From Jilunia laotingensis (lineage in GTDB: Bacteria; Bacteroidota; Bacteroidia; Bacteroidales; Bacteroidaceae): a stretch of 64,000 nt of DNA. Positions 7,948-17,025 of the stretch are shown piece after piece; the first letter of the stretch is position 1, and each line of letters opens with the position of its first letter. The notes beneath the pieces were generated by a model that was not told the DNA's origin, made no database searches, and was given only the letters and a program-made list of their open reading frames with translations. The stretch spans positions 3,100,001-3,164,000 of the forward strand of contig NZ_JACRTF010000001.1 in assembly GCF_014385165.1 (NCBI RefSeq), written 5' to 3'. A program made the translations under genes and the position numbers.

Positions 7948-9054
7948 TTATAATTTAAGCGGTTCATATTTCAGTCCGAATACATCAGCGACAGCTTTGT
8001 AAACAACTTTGCCTTCTACAACATTCAGTCCCAGTTCGAGGGCGTGATCCTCTTTGCAAGCCTTTTCCCATCCTTTGTTGGCAAGGGCTATGACATAGGG
8101 TAAAGTTGCATTGGTCAATGCCAGTGTAGATGTGTAAGGCACAGCTCCCGGAATGTTAGCTACGGCATAATGCACGATTCCATCCACAACATAAGTAGGT
8201 TCACTGTGGGTAGTGGGGTGTGACGTTTCAAAGCATCCTCCCTGGTCGATGGCTACATCGACAAGTACCGTTCCGGGTTGCATCATTTTCAACATGTCAC
8301 GGGTAATCAGATGAGGTGCTTTATCACCGGGGATAAGTACCGAACCGATGATCAGATCAGCGGTAGGAAGTTCCATTTTAAGACGTAATTCTGAAGCATA
8401 GAGGGTTTTTACATTTTTAGGAAGTACTTCATTCAGATAGCGGAGACGTGCCAGATTGATATCAGCTATGGTTACATCCGCCCCCATTCCGGCAGCCATC
8501 TGTGCCGCATTGCTTCCTACAATGCCGCCCCCCAGAATCAATACTCTTGCCGGTTTCACACCCGGTACACCACCGAGCAAGATACCTTTGCCACCTTGTG
8601 GCTTTTCAAGGAAACGGGCACCTTCTTGAGTGGCCATGCGTCCTGCTACTTCACTCATTGGTATAAGTAGCGGCAGGGAGTGATCAGGCTTCTCTACCGT
8701 TTCATAAGCCAGACAAATGGAACCGTTTTCAATCATGGCAAGGGTCAGTTCTTTATCGGAGGCAAAGTGGAAATAAGTAAATAGTAACTGTCCTTTGCGA
8801 ATGAGTTTGTATTCCGGTTTTATGGGCTCTTTTACCTTCACTATCATTTCTGCGGTGGCGTAAACATCTTCCATGGTAGGGAGAATCTTGGCACCTACAG
8901 CTGTATAGGCTTCGTCCGGGAATCCACTATTGAGACCTGCAGTATGCTGTAAATATACAGTATGTCCGCGCTTTACTACTTCGGCAACTCCGGAGGGGGT
9001 CATACCCACCCGGTTCTCGTTGTTTTTGATTTCCTTTGGTACTCCGATAATCAT
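7948..9054 (-). CDS. ald: Alanine dehydrogenase
   Basis: This NAD-dependent enzyme interconverts L-alanine and pyruvate plus ammonium. The 368-residue length is typical. Motifs include the N-terminal MIIGVPKEIKNNENRVGMTP, the catalytic-region VKVKEP (substrate-binding Lys), the conserved FTYFHFA with its active-site His, the Rossmann glycine motif LGGGIVGSNAA, and the ADVTIADIN stretch binding the adenosine ribose. It is monocistronic and divergent from the M23 peptidase gene. It may connect with aspD/aspT (about 42-46 kb), which makes alanine from aspartate, but that link is only functional inference. Confidence 0.95.
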   Translation of the reverse strand: MIIGVPKEIKNNENRVGMTPSGVAEVVKRGHTVYLQHTAGLNSGFPDEAYTAVGAKILPTMEDVYATAEMIVKVKEPIKPEYKLIRKGQLLFTYFHFASDKELTLAMIENGSICLAYETVEKPDHSLPLLIPMSEVAGRMATQEGARFLEKPQGGKGILLGGVPGVKPARVLILGGGIVGSNAAQMAAGMGADVTIADINLARLRYLNEVLPKNVKTLYASELRLKMELPTADLIIGSVLIPGDKAPHLITRDMLKMMQPGTVLVDVAIDQGGCFETSHPTTHSEPTYVVDGIVHYAVANIPGAVPYTSTLALTNATLPYVIALANKGWEKACKEDHALELGLNVVEGKVVYKAVADVFGLKYEPLKL

Positions 9055-9220
9055 AATGTTACTGTATTAAGGGTTAAACATATGCGAATGTACGGAAATT
9101 CCCCTTACGTTGTTATGCATAAGGGGATGTTTAACAGCATATTGTTGTTTTTATAAATATCTACTTCTCCATTTTGACAATTATTTCTCCGGTGGATTTT
9201 AATATTTACCCGGAATGATG

Positions 9221-9228
9221 TACATTTG
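9221..9228 (+). promoter_or_regulatory. Bacteroides-type -7 box (TACATTTG) for the M23 peptidase gene
   Basis: TACATTTG matches TAnnTTTG and lies 25 bases before the start codon. The expected -33 region (about 9193-9200) is T-rich (GATTTT) but not a perfect TTTG. Confidence 0.6.
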
Positions 9229-9253
9229 TCAATCTAATGAAACGAAAGATTAA

Positions 9254-10903
9254 ATGAAACGATATATCACCGCTTTGTTACTTGCCTGTAGTATGCAAGC
9301 TTTTACTCAGAATCAAACGCAGGCTACTTTTATTCCGCCTTTCGACTTTCCTCTGACATTGAGTGGCAATTTCGGGGAAATACGAGCCAATCATTTTCAT
9401 GGAGGGCTTGATTTTAAAACGGGAGGGGTAATCGGAAAACCTGTCCGTGCCCTTGCCGATGGGTATATCTCCCGCATTCGTGTCACCAATGGCTCCGGCT
9501 ATGTACTCGATGTTACTTATGATAATGGATATTTCACTATAAACCGCCACCTCAGCGGTTTCTTGGGAGCTATTGCGAAACGGGTGGAAGAATTGCAGTA
9601 TAAAGAAGAAAGCTATGAGGTGGAAATAATTCCCGAGCCGGGTGAGTATCCTGTGAAGGCTGGTCAGCAGATCGCATGGAGTGGAAATACCGGATATTCG
9701 TTTGGACCGCACTTGCATTTGGATGTGTTTGAAACGGCTACCGGAGATTATATCGATCCGATGCCTTTTTTTCTGACGCGCATTAAAGATAACACTGCAC
9801 CGAAAGCTGAAAGCATCATGTTATTTCCACAGTCCGGTAAAGGTGTAGTGGAGGGGAGTCAGGATCGTCAAGCCTTTCAACCGAACCATCCGCGTCCGAT
9901 AGAGGCTTGGGGGGTAATTGGTTCCGGCATCAAAGCATATGATTACATGGATGGCGTACACAATCGTTACGGTGTGCATACGGTTATTCTCACCGTAGAT
10001 GGGGAAGAGGTGTTCCGTAGCACGGTGGATCGTTTTTCGCAAGAAGAAAACCGCATGATAAACTCTTGGACGTACGGGCAATATATGAAATCGTTTATCG
10101 AACCGGGCAATGCGTTGCGGCTCTTAAAGGCTTCTAATAATAATCGGGGATTGGTCACGGTCGATGAGGAGAGGGAGTATCATTTCGTGTATACGCTGAA
10201 AGATGCGTTCGGAAATACTTCTCATGCCCGTTTTACGGTACAAGGTAAAAAACAACCGGTTGAAACGCTGCATCATCGTGATAAATATTTCTTTGCTTGG
10301 AATAAGACGAATATTCTGCAGGAACCGGGACTGTCTTTGATTATACCCAAAGGGATGCTATATGATGACATTGCTTTGAACTATCAGATGAAGGCAGATA
10401 GCGGTGCTGTTTCTTTTACGTATCAGTTGAATGATGAACGGGTACCTTTGCATGGCGGTTGCGAACTGCGTATCGGGCTTCGTCGTAAACCGGTAGCTGA
10501 CAGTACAAAATATTACGTGGCACGTGTCACCCCGAAAGGTTTATACGGAGTCGGTGGAAAATATGAAAACGGTTTTATGAAAACTCATATCCGTGAACTG
10601 GCTACTTATACGGTGGCAGTCGATACGGTTCCTCCTGTCATTACTCCGATAAGTCCCAAAAACTGGGGACGTACAGGGAAAATAGTTTATTCTATTAAAG
10701 ATAAGGCGACCGGTATCTGTTCCTATCGAGGGACGATTGATGGGAAATATGCCTTGTTCGGCAGACCGAACATGACCCGTACACAGTATATTTGTGAACT
10801 TGACCCGAAGTATGTGAAAAAAGGTGGTAAACATGTCGTGGAGATGGTGGCTACGGATGATTGCGGCAATGAAACTGTGGTGCGAGACACTTTTGTATGG
10901 TAA
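9254..10903 (+). CDS. M23-family zinc metallopeptidase with large C-terminal beta-rich region
   Basis: This 549-residue exported protein has a signal peptide of about 18 residues. The LytM/M23 domain spans about residues 35-170. The zinc ligands can be placed: HFHGGLDF gives His49 and Asp53, and PHLHLD gives His153 and His155. M23 enzymes cut peptide crossbridges in peptidoglycan, so periplasmic wall remodelling is expected. The remaining 370 residues are beta-rich without a named motif and may hold Ig-like domains (for example TVDGEEVFRST and VAVDTVPPVI segments). It is followed after 43 bases by a C69 dipeptidase, making a plausible peptidase pair. Confidence 0.9.
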   Translation: MKRYITALLLACSMQAFTQNQTQATFIPPFDFPLTLSGNFGEIRANHFHGGLDFKTGGVIGKPVRALADGYISRIRVTNGSGYVLDVTYDNGYFTINRHLSGFLGAIAKRVEELQYKEESYEVEIIPEPGEYPVKAGQQIAWSGNTGYSFGPHLHLDVFETATGDYIDPMPFFLTRIKDNTAPKAESIMLFPQSGKGVVEGSQDRQAFQPNHPRPIEAWGVIGSGIKAYDYMDGVHNRYGVHTVILTVDGEEVFRSTVDRFSQEENRMINSWTYGQYMKSFIEPGNALRLLKASNNNRGLVTVDEEREYHFVYTLKDAFGNTSHARFTVQGKKQPVETLHHRDKYFFAWNKTNILQEPGLSLIIPKGMLYDDIALNYQMKADSGAVSFTYQLNDERVPLHGGCELRIGLRRKPVADSTKYYVARVTPKGLYGVGGKYENGFMKTHIRELATYTVAVDTVPPVITPISPKNWGRTGKIVYSIKDKATGICSYRGTIDGKYALFGRPNMTRTQYICELDPKYVKKGGKHVVEMVATDDCGNETVVRDTFVW

Positions 10904-10946
10904 GAGAAGAATGTTATAGTACTAATATTTAAGTAATAATAGAACA

Positions 10947-12584
10947 ATGAACAAGAAACTGATTCTTTGTGCTGCCTTTCTTTTGGCGGCTGTGGCGGAT
11001 ACTTTCGCCTGTACTAATCTTATTGTCGGGAAGAATGCATCTGCCGATGGTTCGACTATCGTTTCCTATTCTGCCGATTCCTACGGACTCTTCGGTGAAC
11101 TGTATCACTATCCGGCAGCTACTTACAAAAAGGGGACTATGCTAGATGTTTACGAGTGGGATACCGGTAAGTATCTAGGTAAGATTGCTCAAGCTCGTCA
11201 GACATACAATGTGATTGGCAATATGAATGAGTATCAGGTCACTATTGGGGAAACTACTTTTGGAGGACGTCCCGAATTGGCGGATTCTACCGGAATAATC
11301 GATTATGGAAGTCTGATATATATCGGTCTGCAGCGTTCGCGTACAGCTCGTGAGGCTATCAAGATCATGACCGATCTTGTACAGGAGTATGGCTATTATA
11401 GCGAAGGAGAATCATTCACGCTTGCCGATCCCAACGAAGTCTGGATTATGGAGATGATTGGTAAAGGTCCCGGTGTCCGCGGTGCAGTATGGGTTGCAGT
11501 TCGTGTGCCCGATGATTGTATTTCGGCTCATGCCAACCAGGCACGTATCCATCAGTTCGATATGAATGATAAGGAAAACTGTATGTACTCACCGGATGTG
11601 ATCTCTTTTGCTCGTGAAAAGGGATACTTCAATGGTGTAAACAAGGATTTCAGTTTTGCAAAGGCATATGCTCCGCTTGATTTCGGTGCGCGGCGTTATT
11701 GCGAAGCCCGCGTTTGGAGTTATTTCAATATGTTTACCGATAAAGGAAATGCTTACCTTCCTTATATTCAGGGGGAAACAGACGAACCGATGCCGTTGTT
11801 CATCAAGCCTTCCCGTAAGATTTCGGTACAAGATGTACAGAACGCTATGCGTGATCATTATGAAGGAACACCGCTGGATATCACTAATGATTTCGGTGCC
11901 GGTCCTTACAAGACTCCTTATCGTCTTTCTCCGCTTGAATTTGAAGTAGATGGTCAAAAATACTTCAATGAACGTCCTATTTCAACTCAACAATCCGGTT
12001 TTGTATTTGTTGCACAGATGCGTGCCAGTATGCCTGATCCTGTGGGCGGTGTACTCTGGTTTGGTACGGATGATGCCAATATGACTGTTTTCACTCCGGT
12101 ATATTGTTGTACGGATAAGGTTCCTGTGTGTTACAGCCGTGTCGGAGGTGCCGATTATATCACCTTCTCTTGGGATTCCTCTTTCTGGATTTTCAATTGG
12201 GTGTCTAATATGGTGTATCCGCGTTATGACCTGATGATCGGTGATATCCGTGACACTCAGAAAGAATTGGAAGGCACTTTCCACAACGCACAGGCTGGTA
12301 TTGAGGACATGGCTACCCGGCTTTATCAGAAAGACCCCGCTGAAGCTAAAGCTTTTCTTACGAATTATACGAATATCACAGCGCAGAGTACTTTCGATAC
12401 TTGGAAACGTTTGGGTGAATTCATCATTGTGAAATATGCCGACGGGGTGATCCGTAAGATGAAAGACGGTAAGTTTGAGCGTAATTCCATCGGTCAGCCT
12501 GCCGGAGTGGTTCGTCCGGGCTACCCGAAAGAGTTCCTTGACGAGTATGTGAAGCAGACGGGAGAAAGATACAAAATGAAGTGA
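10947..12584 (+). CDS. C69-family dipeptidase (Ntn hydrolase)
   Basis: This 545-residue protein has a signal peptide ending just before Cys22 in TFACTNLIVGK. In family C69, removal of the leader exposes the N-terminal Cys as the catalytic nucleophile, so signal cleavage probably also activates the enzyme. Other family features are the DGSTIVSYSADS segment, the WIMEMIGKGPGVRGAVWVAVRVPDD block and the ISAHANQARI motif. It should hydrolyse dipeptides in the periplasm. It lies 43 bases behind the M23 peptidase, so the two may be co-expressed for turnover of wall or diet-derived peptides. Confidence 0.93.
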   Translation: MNKKLILCAAFLLAAVADTFACTNLIVGKNASADGSTIVSYSADSYGLFGELYHYPAATYKKGTMLDVYEWDTGKYLGKIAQARQTYNVIGNMNEYQVTIGETTFGGRPELADSTGIIDYGSLIYIGLQRSRTAREAIKIMTDLVQEYGYYSEGESFTLADPNEVWIMEMIGKGPGVRGAVWVAVRVPDDCISAHANQARIHQFDMNDKENCMYSPDVISFAREKGYFNGVNKDFSFAKAYAPLDFGARRYCEARVWSYFNMFTDKGNAYLPYIQGETDEPMPLFIKPSRKISVQDVQNAMRDHYEGTPLDITNDFGAGPYKTPYRLSPLEFEVDGQKYFNERPISTQQSGFVFVAQMRASMPDPVGGVLWFGTDDANMTVFTPVYCCTDKVPVCYSRVGGADYITFSWDSSFWIFNWVSNMVYPRYDLMIGDIRDTQKELEGTFHNAQAGIEDMATRLYQKDPAEAKAFLTNYTNITAQSTFDTWKRLGEFIIVKYADGVIRKMKDGKFERNSIGQPAGVVRPGYPKEFLDEYVKQTGERYKMK

Positions 12585-12599
12585 ATAATTGATAATTAA

Positions 12600-12673
12600 G
12601 AATGAATAATGAAAAGTGAACGATTAAGACACTTTGCAGCCTGATAGCGCAGCCTACTTTTCATTATTCATTT
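12600..12673. repeat. A/T-rich hairpin with perfect 17-bp arms between the C69 gene and the phosphomutase gene
   Basis: Arms 12601-12617 (AATGAATAATGAAAAGT) and 12656-12672 are exact reverse complements around a 38-base spacer. A similar but unpaired TTTTCACTTTTCATTATAA string lies just after the ald stop (about 7935-7953). It may act as a terminator, although no T run follows, or be a small dispersed repeat. Confidence 0.7.
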
Positions 12674-12710
12674 TTCATTATTAAACCTCTGTTTTTCCAA
12701 TTAATTTATT

Positions 12711-12718
12711 TACATTTG
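12711..12718 (+). promoter_or_regulatory. Bacteroides-type -7 box (TACATTTG) for the phosphohexomutase gene
   Basis: TACATTTG fits TAnnTTTG and lies 46 bases upstream of the ATG. The -33 region near 12690 has TGTTTTT rather than a clean TTTG. Confidence 0.6.
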
Positions 12719-12764
12719 TGACTGAGACAAGAAATAAATCATTAACCAATAAATAACGATATAG

Positions 12765-14510
12765 ATGGATAATCAAGACTTGATCAAACAGGTGACTGAG
12801 AAGGCCGAAAAGTGGCTTACCCCGGCATATGATGCCGAAACTCAGGCTGAAGTGAAACGCATGTTGGCAAATGAGGATAAGACAGATTTGATAGAAGCAT
12901 TCTATAAAGATCTGGAGTTCGGTACAGGCGGTTTGCGCGGTATTATGGGCGTGGGTACAAACCGGATGAATATCTATACGGTAGGTGCTGCGACTCAAGG
13001 CTTGTCTAATTACCTGAATAAGAATTTCAAAGATCTTCCTCAGATTTCAGTAGTCGTAGGGTATGACTGCCGTAACAACAGTGATCTTTTTGCCAAGATA
13101 TCTGCTGACATCTTCTCTGCAAACGGTATTAAGGTATATCTTTTTGAAGATATGCGTCCGACACCGGAAATGTCTTTTGCCATCCGCTATTTGGGCTGCC
13201 AGAGCGGTATTATCCTGACTGCATCTCATAATCCGAAGGAATACAACGGCTACAAGGCTTATTGGGATGATGGTGCGCAGGTACTGGCTCCGCATGATAA
13301 AGGGATCATTGACGAAGTAAACAAGATTACTTCTGCAGCCGATATTAAATTCCAAGGCAATCCTGCTCTGATCCAAGTAGTGGGTGAAGATATCGACAAG
13401 CCTTATTTGGAGAAAGTGAAAACTGTTTCTATCGATCCGGAAGCGATCGCTCACCAGAAAGATATGAAGATTGTTTATACTCCGATTCATGGTACAGGTA
13501 TGATGCTTATCCCACGCGCTTTGAAGATGTGGGGATTTGAGAATGTATATACCGTGCCCGAACAGATGATAAAAGACGGTAACTTCCCGACAGTCGTATC
13601 TCCGAATCCGGAAAATGCCGAGGCGTTGACGATGGCTGTCGATCTGGCCAAAAAGATCGATGCCGATCTGGTAATGGCAAGTGATCCGGATGCTGACCGG
13701 GTAGGCATCGCTTGCAAGGATGACAAGGGCGAATGGGTGCTGATCAACGGTAATCAGACTTGCTTGATGTATCTTTATTACATCATCACTCAGTATAAGA
13801 AACTGGGCAAGATGACGGGAAAAGAATTTGTTGTGAAGACCATCGTTACCACGGAATTGATTAAGAAGATTGCCGATAAGAACGGTATCGAGATGATGGA
13901 TTGCTACACGGGCTTCAAATGGATTGCTCGCGAGATTCGTCTGAACGAAGGCAAGAAAGTCTATATCGGTGGTGGCGAAGAGAGCTACGGCTTCCTGGCC
14001 GAAGATTTCGTGCGCGACAAAGATGCTGTTTCCGCTTGCTGTCTGATTGCTGAAGTAGCTGCATGGGCTAAGGATAATGGTAAGACGTTGTACGAACTCT
14101 TGTTGGATATTTATGTAGAATACGGCTTCTCTAAAGAGAAAGGGATCAGCGTAGTGAAACCGGGTAAGAGTGGCGCGGACGAAATCAAACAGATGATGGT
14201 TGATTTCCGTAACAATCCACCGCGCGAACTGGCGGGCTCTAAAGTTATTCTGTGGAAAGACTTCCAGACTTTGAAACAGATGGATGCTACCGGACGTGTG
14301 ACGGAGATAGATATGCCTGATAAATCTAACGTTCTTCAGTATTTCACCGAAGACGGTAGCAAGGTTTCCATTCGTCCGTCGGGAACAGAGCCGAAAATCA
14401 AATTCTACATCGAAGTAAAAGGTGAAATGGGCTGCCGCAATTGCTTTGCCAGTGCCGATGCCGAAGCCGATGAAAAGATCAAGGCCATAATGAAATCTTT
14501 GGGCATCTGA
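12765..14510 (+). CDS. Phosphoglucomutase/phosphomannomutase family protein
   Basis: This 581-residue alpha-D-phosphohexomutase moves phosphate between C1 and C6 of glucose or mannose phosphate in the cytoplasm. All four family signatures are visible: FGTGGLRG near residue 50, the phosphoserine loop TASHNPKEYNGYK, the magnesium site ASDPDADRVG, the sugar-binding GGGEESYG, and the phosphate-binding RPSGTEPKIKFY near the C-terminus. The length matches PgcA-type enzymes (PGM2 subgroup) that use glucose-1-phosphate or pentose phosphates, rather than the shorter GlmM/ManB types. It is monocistronic, with its own promoter and terminator. Confidence 0.93.
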   Translation: MDNQDLIKQVTEKAEKWLTPAYDAETQAEVKRMLANEDKTDLIEAFYKDLEFGTGGLRGIMGVGTNRMNIYTVGAATQGLSNYLNKNFKDLPQISVVVGYDCRNNSDLFAKISADIFSANGIKVYLFEDMRPTPEMSFAIRYLGCQSGIILTASHNPKEYNGYKAYWDDGAQVLAPHDKGIIDEVNKITSAADIKFQGNPALIQVVGEDIDKPYLEKVKTVSIDPEAIAHQKDMKIVYTPIHGTGMMLIPRALKMWGFENVYTVPEQMIKDGNFPTVVSPNPENAEALTMAVDLAKKIDADLVMASDPDADRVGIACKDDKGEWVLINGNQTCLMYLYYIITQYKKLGKMTGKEFVVKTIVTTELIKKIADKNGIEMMDCYTGFKWIAREIRLNEGKKVYIGGGEESYGFLAEDFVRDKDAVSACCLIAEVAAWAKDNGKTLYELLLDIYVEYGFSKEKGISVVKPGKSGADEIKQMMVDFRNNPPRELAGSKVILWKDFQTLKQMDATGRVTEIDMPDKSNVLQYFTEDGSKVSIRPSGTEPKIKFYIEVKGEMGCRNCFASADAEADEKIKAIMKSLGI

Positions 14511-14549
14511 TCCGTTTCCGCGGGAGGAGTTACACCAAACGATGATAGG

Positions 14550-14592
14550 AGAGGTCGTTAGCCGAAATAAATTCGGTCAACGGCCTCTTTTC
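14550..14592 (+). terminator. Intrinsic terminator after the phosphohexomutase gene
   Basis: Arms 14550-14566 and 14572-14588 pair over 17 positions with one mismatch and two G-U pairs (AGAGGTCGTT... / ...AACGGCCTCT), followed by TTTTCCTTTTT. Confidence 0.8.
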
Positions 14593-14757
14593 CTTTTTAG
14601 TGGAGTTAGTGTGGCGCATTCTTTTCGATTCTTCTATAGAGGGTTGGATTACGCGAGACCGTCGTCGTTAAACATTCTTTTTGTTTCTTTAGACTATTGG
14701 TCTTAATCATTCTGCCGCGGACGTTGTTCTAAGTGCAACATCTAAACCAATTGATAT

Positions 14758-15657
14758 ATGAAAGATCTGATAGCCGGCATCAAGTATGATGCCTCGAAAG
14801 TAATTAGTCAGGCCGTTGGGCCAAGTAAGGAATTTTGCATGGGCTATATGAATCCGGGCGCTCATGACGGTCAAGGATATATTTCTACGCTGAAACTTTC
14901 TGTCGGTACTGTCGATGTGAAAGGACTGGATGAAGTCACTGAAAGTATTCTGGCTTATGAACGTTGCGGAAAGAGTGATGCCTATTGCGGACAAGTAAAC
15001 ATGCAGAACACTTCCTCTGCTTTTTGCGGATTGAATGGTGCCATCTGGGGACTCGACCTCGGTGTACACGAAGATATCCTATCCGGTAAAATAGCTCCTA
15101 TGTACAAGCAACCTATGGAAGGTGGCAAGGAGATTCCTGTTTATAATGCACGTCCTTTGTTGGATGCTACCGAACGCCTTTTCGGAAAAGAGAAACAACG
15201 TCGATTCCCGCCTATGCCTGGCTCATATATTGTTTGTGCCGGACAGGATGTCATGGCTCACGGACCGCAATGGGTATGGGGCTGTGTAGGGGTAGCTGTT
15301 CCGAAGAATCGTGATCAAGCTGCCTGTCTGTTTGTAGAAGATGCGAATGTTTATGGCGATGATTCGACTACCGAAAGTGAGATGATCGGGTATTTGGAAG
15401 GTACTCTTCGCAGGGTAACTGAAAGTATTGCACTTTGTGCGGAAGATCAAGGCATAGAATACGAGTGTATTTATGCCGGATATAAATATGTATTTGTAGA
15501 ACCCGATCAGGTAGGTTGTGCGATGACCACCATACCTGCCGTCTATCTGGCTCAAAATGCAGTACCACAGGGAATGGACGCGGCAGCACTTTATAAAATG
15601 CCTCTTACTGAGTGGGAGAAAAAATTAGGTTTGGAAGAACTCACTTTCGAGGAGTAA
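14758..15657 (+). CDS. Pyruvoyl-dependent histidine decarboxylase family protein
   Basis: This 299-residue product aligns along its length with the Lactobacillus 30a pyruvoyl histidine decarboxylase proenzyme. Shared blocks are GYMNPG, the GQVNM.NTSS.F cleavage region, PVYNARPL, PPMPGSYIVCA, LFVEDANV, YLEGTLRR and a C-terminal MPLTEWEKKLG. Autocleavage is predicted between Ser86 and Ser87, which would leave a pyruvoyl group on the new alpha chain. Phe192 and Glu194 match Phe195 and Glu197 of the Lactobacillus enzyme. Tyr67 matches Tyr62, but the imidazole-binding Asp63 is Glu68 here, so substrate choice may differ. No histidine/histamine antiporter is adjacent. The family is firm; histidine as substrate is probable, not proven. 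Confidence 0.85.
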   Translation: MKDLIAGIKYDASKVISQAVGPSKEFCMGYMNPGAHDGQGYISTLKLSVGTVDVKGLDEVTESILAYERCGKSDAYCGQVNMQNTSSAFCGLNGAIWGLDLGVHEDILSGKIAPMYKQPMEGGKEIPVYNARPLLDATERLFGKEKQRRFPPMPGSYIVCAGQDVMAHGPQWVWGCVGVAVPKNRDQAACLFVEDANVYGDDSTTESEMIGYLEGTLRRVTESIALCAEDQGIEYECIYAGYKYVFVEPDQVGCAMTTIPAVYLAQNAVPQGMDAAALYKMPLTEWEKKLGLEELTFEE

Positions 15658-15793
15658 TCCCGGAGGTTATTTGAAAAAGCAGGTCACGAGGGCGCAGGGT
15701 TTATTGATACTTTCTGTAGGATGAATTCGGTTTCATTCCACTCATAAGTTGTTCGTTTGTAGTTTGTGCGTGCTTCTCGTGGCCTGTATTTTG

Positions 15794-16576
15794 TTATTTA
15801 CCGTTCTCTAACCACCAATCTATCATTTTGCGGGCAAGACTTAGTTTGCGCGGTAGTTCGGGCAGATTGTCTCTGGTGTAGAATGCTCCGGAACTAAGTT
15901 CTTCATCCTGAAGCTGTAATTCTCCTCCCGCATAGTCGGCTATAAATCCTACCATCAGCCCGCTCGGATAGGGCCACGGCTGGTTGGCAAAATAAGTAAT
16001 GTTACGGATGTCCAGTCCCGTTTCTTCTTTCACTTCCCGGGCTACACACTCTTCCAGCGTTTCTCCGGTTTCCAGGAATCCGGCTACCAAGCTGTTGAAA
16101 GTACCCTTGAAGTTTCGTGCATGTACCAAGAGGAGGCTATCTTCTTTGCGAATCAGTACCAGTATGGCAACGGATATGGCTGGATACATTTCATTTCCAC
16201 ATGCCGGACATTTTTTCATGATGGTCTCTTTTTGTATCATCTTTGTTCCGCATACGGGGCAGAAGCGACTATTACGATCCCAATGCAGTATTTCGGCTGC
16301 TTTTCCGGCTGCCTGATATTGTACTAATGGAATCAGATCGTAAGATGCTCTTAGGCCTGTCAGAACGTAATCTTTCGATTCTTCTATCGATTGTTCGATA
16401 GCAAACGCTTTACAAGGCAGAGTCTCCAAAATGCAGATCTCGTGTACTGTGCTGCCTTTGGGAATACGGATAGGAGACTGTTCGTTGCAGGGGAGTGAGA
16501 ATTTGTCATTCTGTTTCTGAAGTAATATCTGGTCTTTGTGGAATATGATCCACCAGTTCTTTGAGGGTTCGTTCAT
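15794..16576 (-). CDS. nudC: NAD(+) diphosphatase (Nudix hydrolase NudC)
   Basis: NudC cleaves NADH/NAD to NMN and AMP and, in other bacteria, removes NAD caps from RNA 5' ends. The 260-residue product has the typical order: a divergent N-terminal domain, a zinc ribbon with CPVCG and CPACG pairs (about residues 108-133), then the Nudix box GFLETGETLEECVAREVKEETG (G, E, R, E-E-x-x-E residues all present). The SQPWPFPxS-type specificity motif appears as NQPWPYPSGLM. It is convergent with the histidine decarboxylase gene. Confidence 0.94.
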   Translation of the reverse strand: MNEPSKNWWIIFHKDQILLQKQNDKFSLPCNEQSPIRIPKGSTVHEICILETLPCKAFAIEQSIEESKDYVLTGLRASYDLIPLVQYQAAGKAAEILHWDRNSRFCPVCGTKMIQKETIMKKCPACGNEMYPAISVAILVLIRKEDSLLLVHARNFKGTFNSLVAGFLETGETLEECVAREVKEETGLDIRNITYFANQPWPYPSGLMVGFIADYAGGELQLQDEELSSGAFYTRDNLPELPRKLSLARKMIDWWLENGK

Positions 16577-16635
16577 CTTTATATGCGATATTTTGTTTCG
16601 TTAGGTTTCTTCTTTATTATAGCATTAATGTGCTG

Positions 16636-16643
16636 CAAAGGTA
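16636..16643 (-). promoter_or_regulatory. Bacteroides-type -7 box (TACCTTTG, minus strand) for nudC
   Basis: The plus strand reads CAAAGGTA, giving TACCTTTG on the minus strand about 60 bases upstream of the nudC start. The -33 region is not a clear TTTG. Confidence 0.5.
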
Positions 16644-16726
16644 CAAATATATAAGGTGTTTCCCATAACTCTTCGTATAGAATGTTATAAACAAACGCAT
16701 CGTTCGGTTTGAACCTGCTATGTTAA

Positions 16727-16807
16727 ACATGGGGATGTAAAGCAGTGAAACACCCCCATGTTTGACTGCTTTACATGGGGGTGTTTCACTGCTTTACATC
16801 CCCATGT
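16727..16807. repeat. Nested inverted repeat with perfect 35-bp arms
   Basis: Arms 16727-16761 and 16773-16807 are exact reverse complements separated by 11 bases. Each arm is itself partly palindromic: it begins ACATGGGG and ends CCCCATGT, so several alternative hairpins are possible. The motifs TTACATCCCCATGT and ACACCCCCATGTTTGAC recur at 43855-43947 between aspD and aspT. It lies in a 449-base gene-free stretch (16577-17025) between the divergent nudC promoter and the 3' end of the ABC-F gene. Nothing else recognisable was seen in that stretch. Confidence 0.9.
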
Positions 16808-17025
16808 CTGACATGGTTCCTTTTGAAGTAAAGGTCGGTTTCCCGTAGTCTAATGGTGGCTAGGGTTTAATTAAACGGAACCGATATCATAAGAAAGCTA
16901 TGGGCATTAATGTATAGTGTCCACAGCCTGTTTCAGGCAAGTGCCCCTGCCTTTTGGAATTTGATAAGCACTGTAACTATGAGAATAATATTCCGGATTC
17001 ATAACAGCGGTCGGAGCTTATTTCT

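Noticed and set aside
15680..15786. Inverted repeat CAGGTCACGAG / CTCGTGGCCTG between the histidine decarboxylase gene and nudC
   Set aside because: The arms pair over 11 bases with a G-U, but the 85-base loop and lack of a T run make a terminator call weak.
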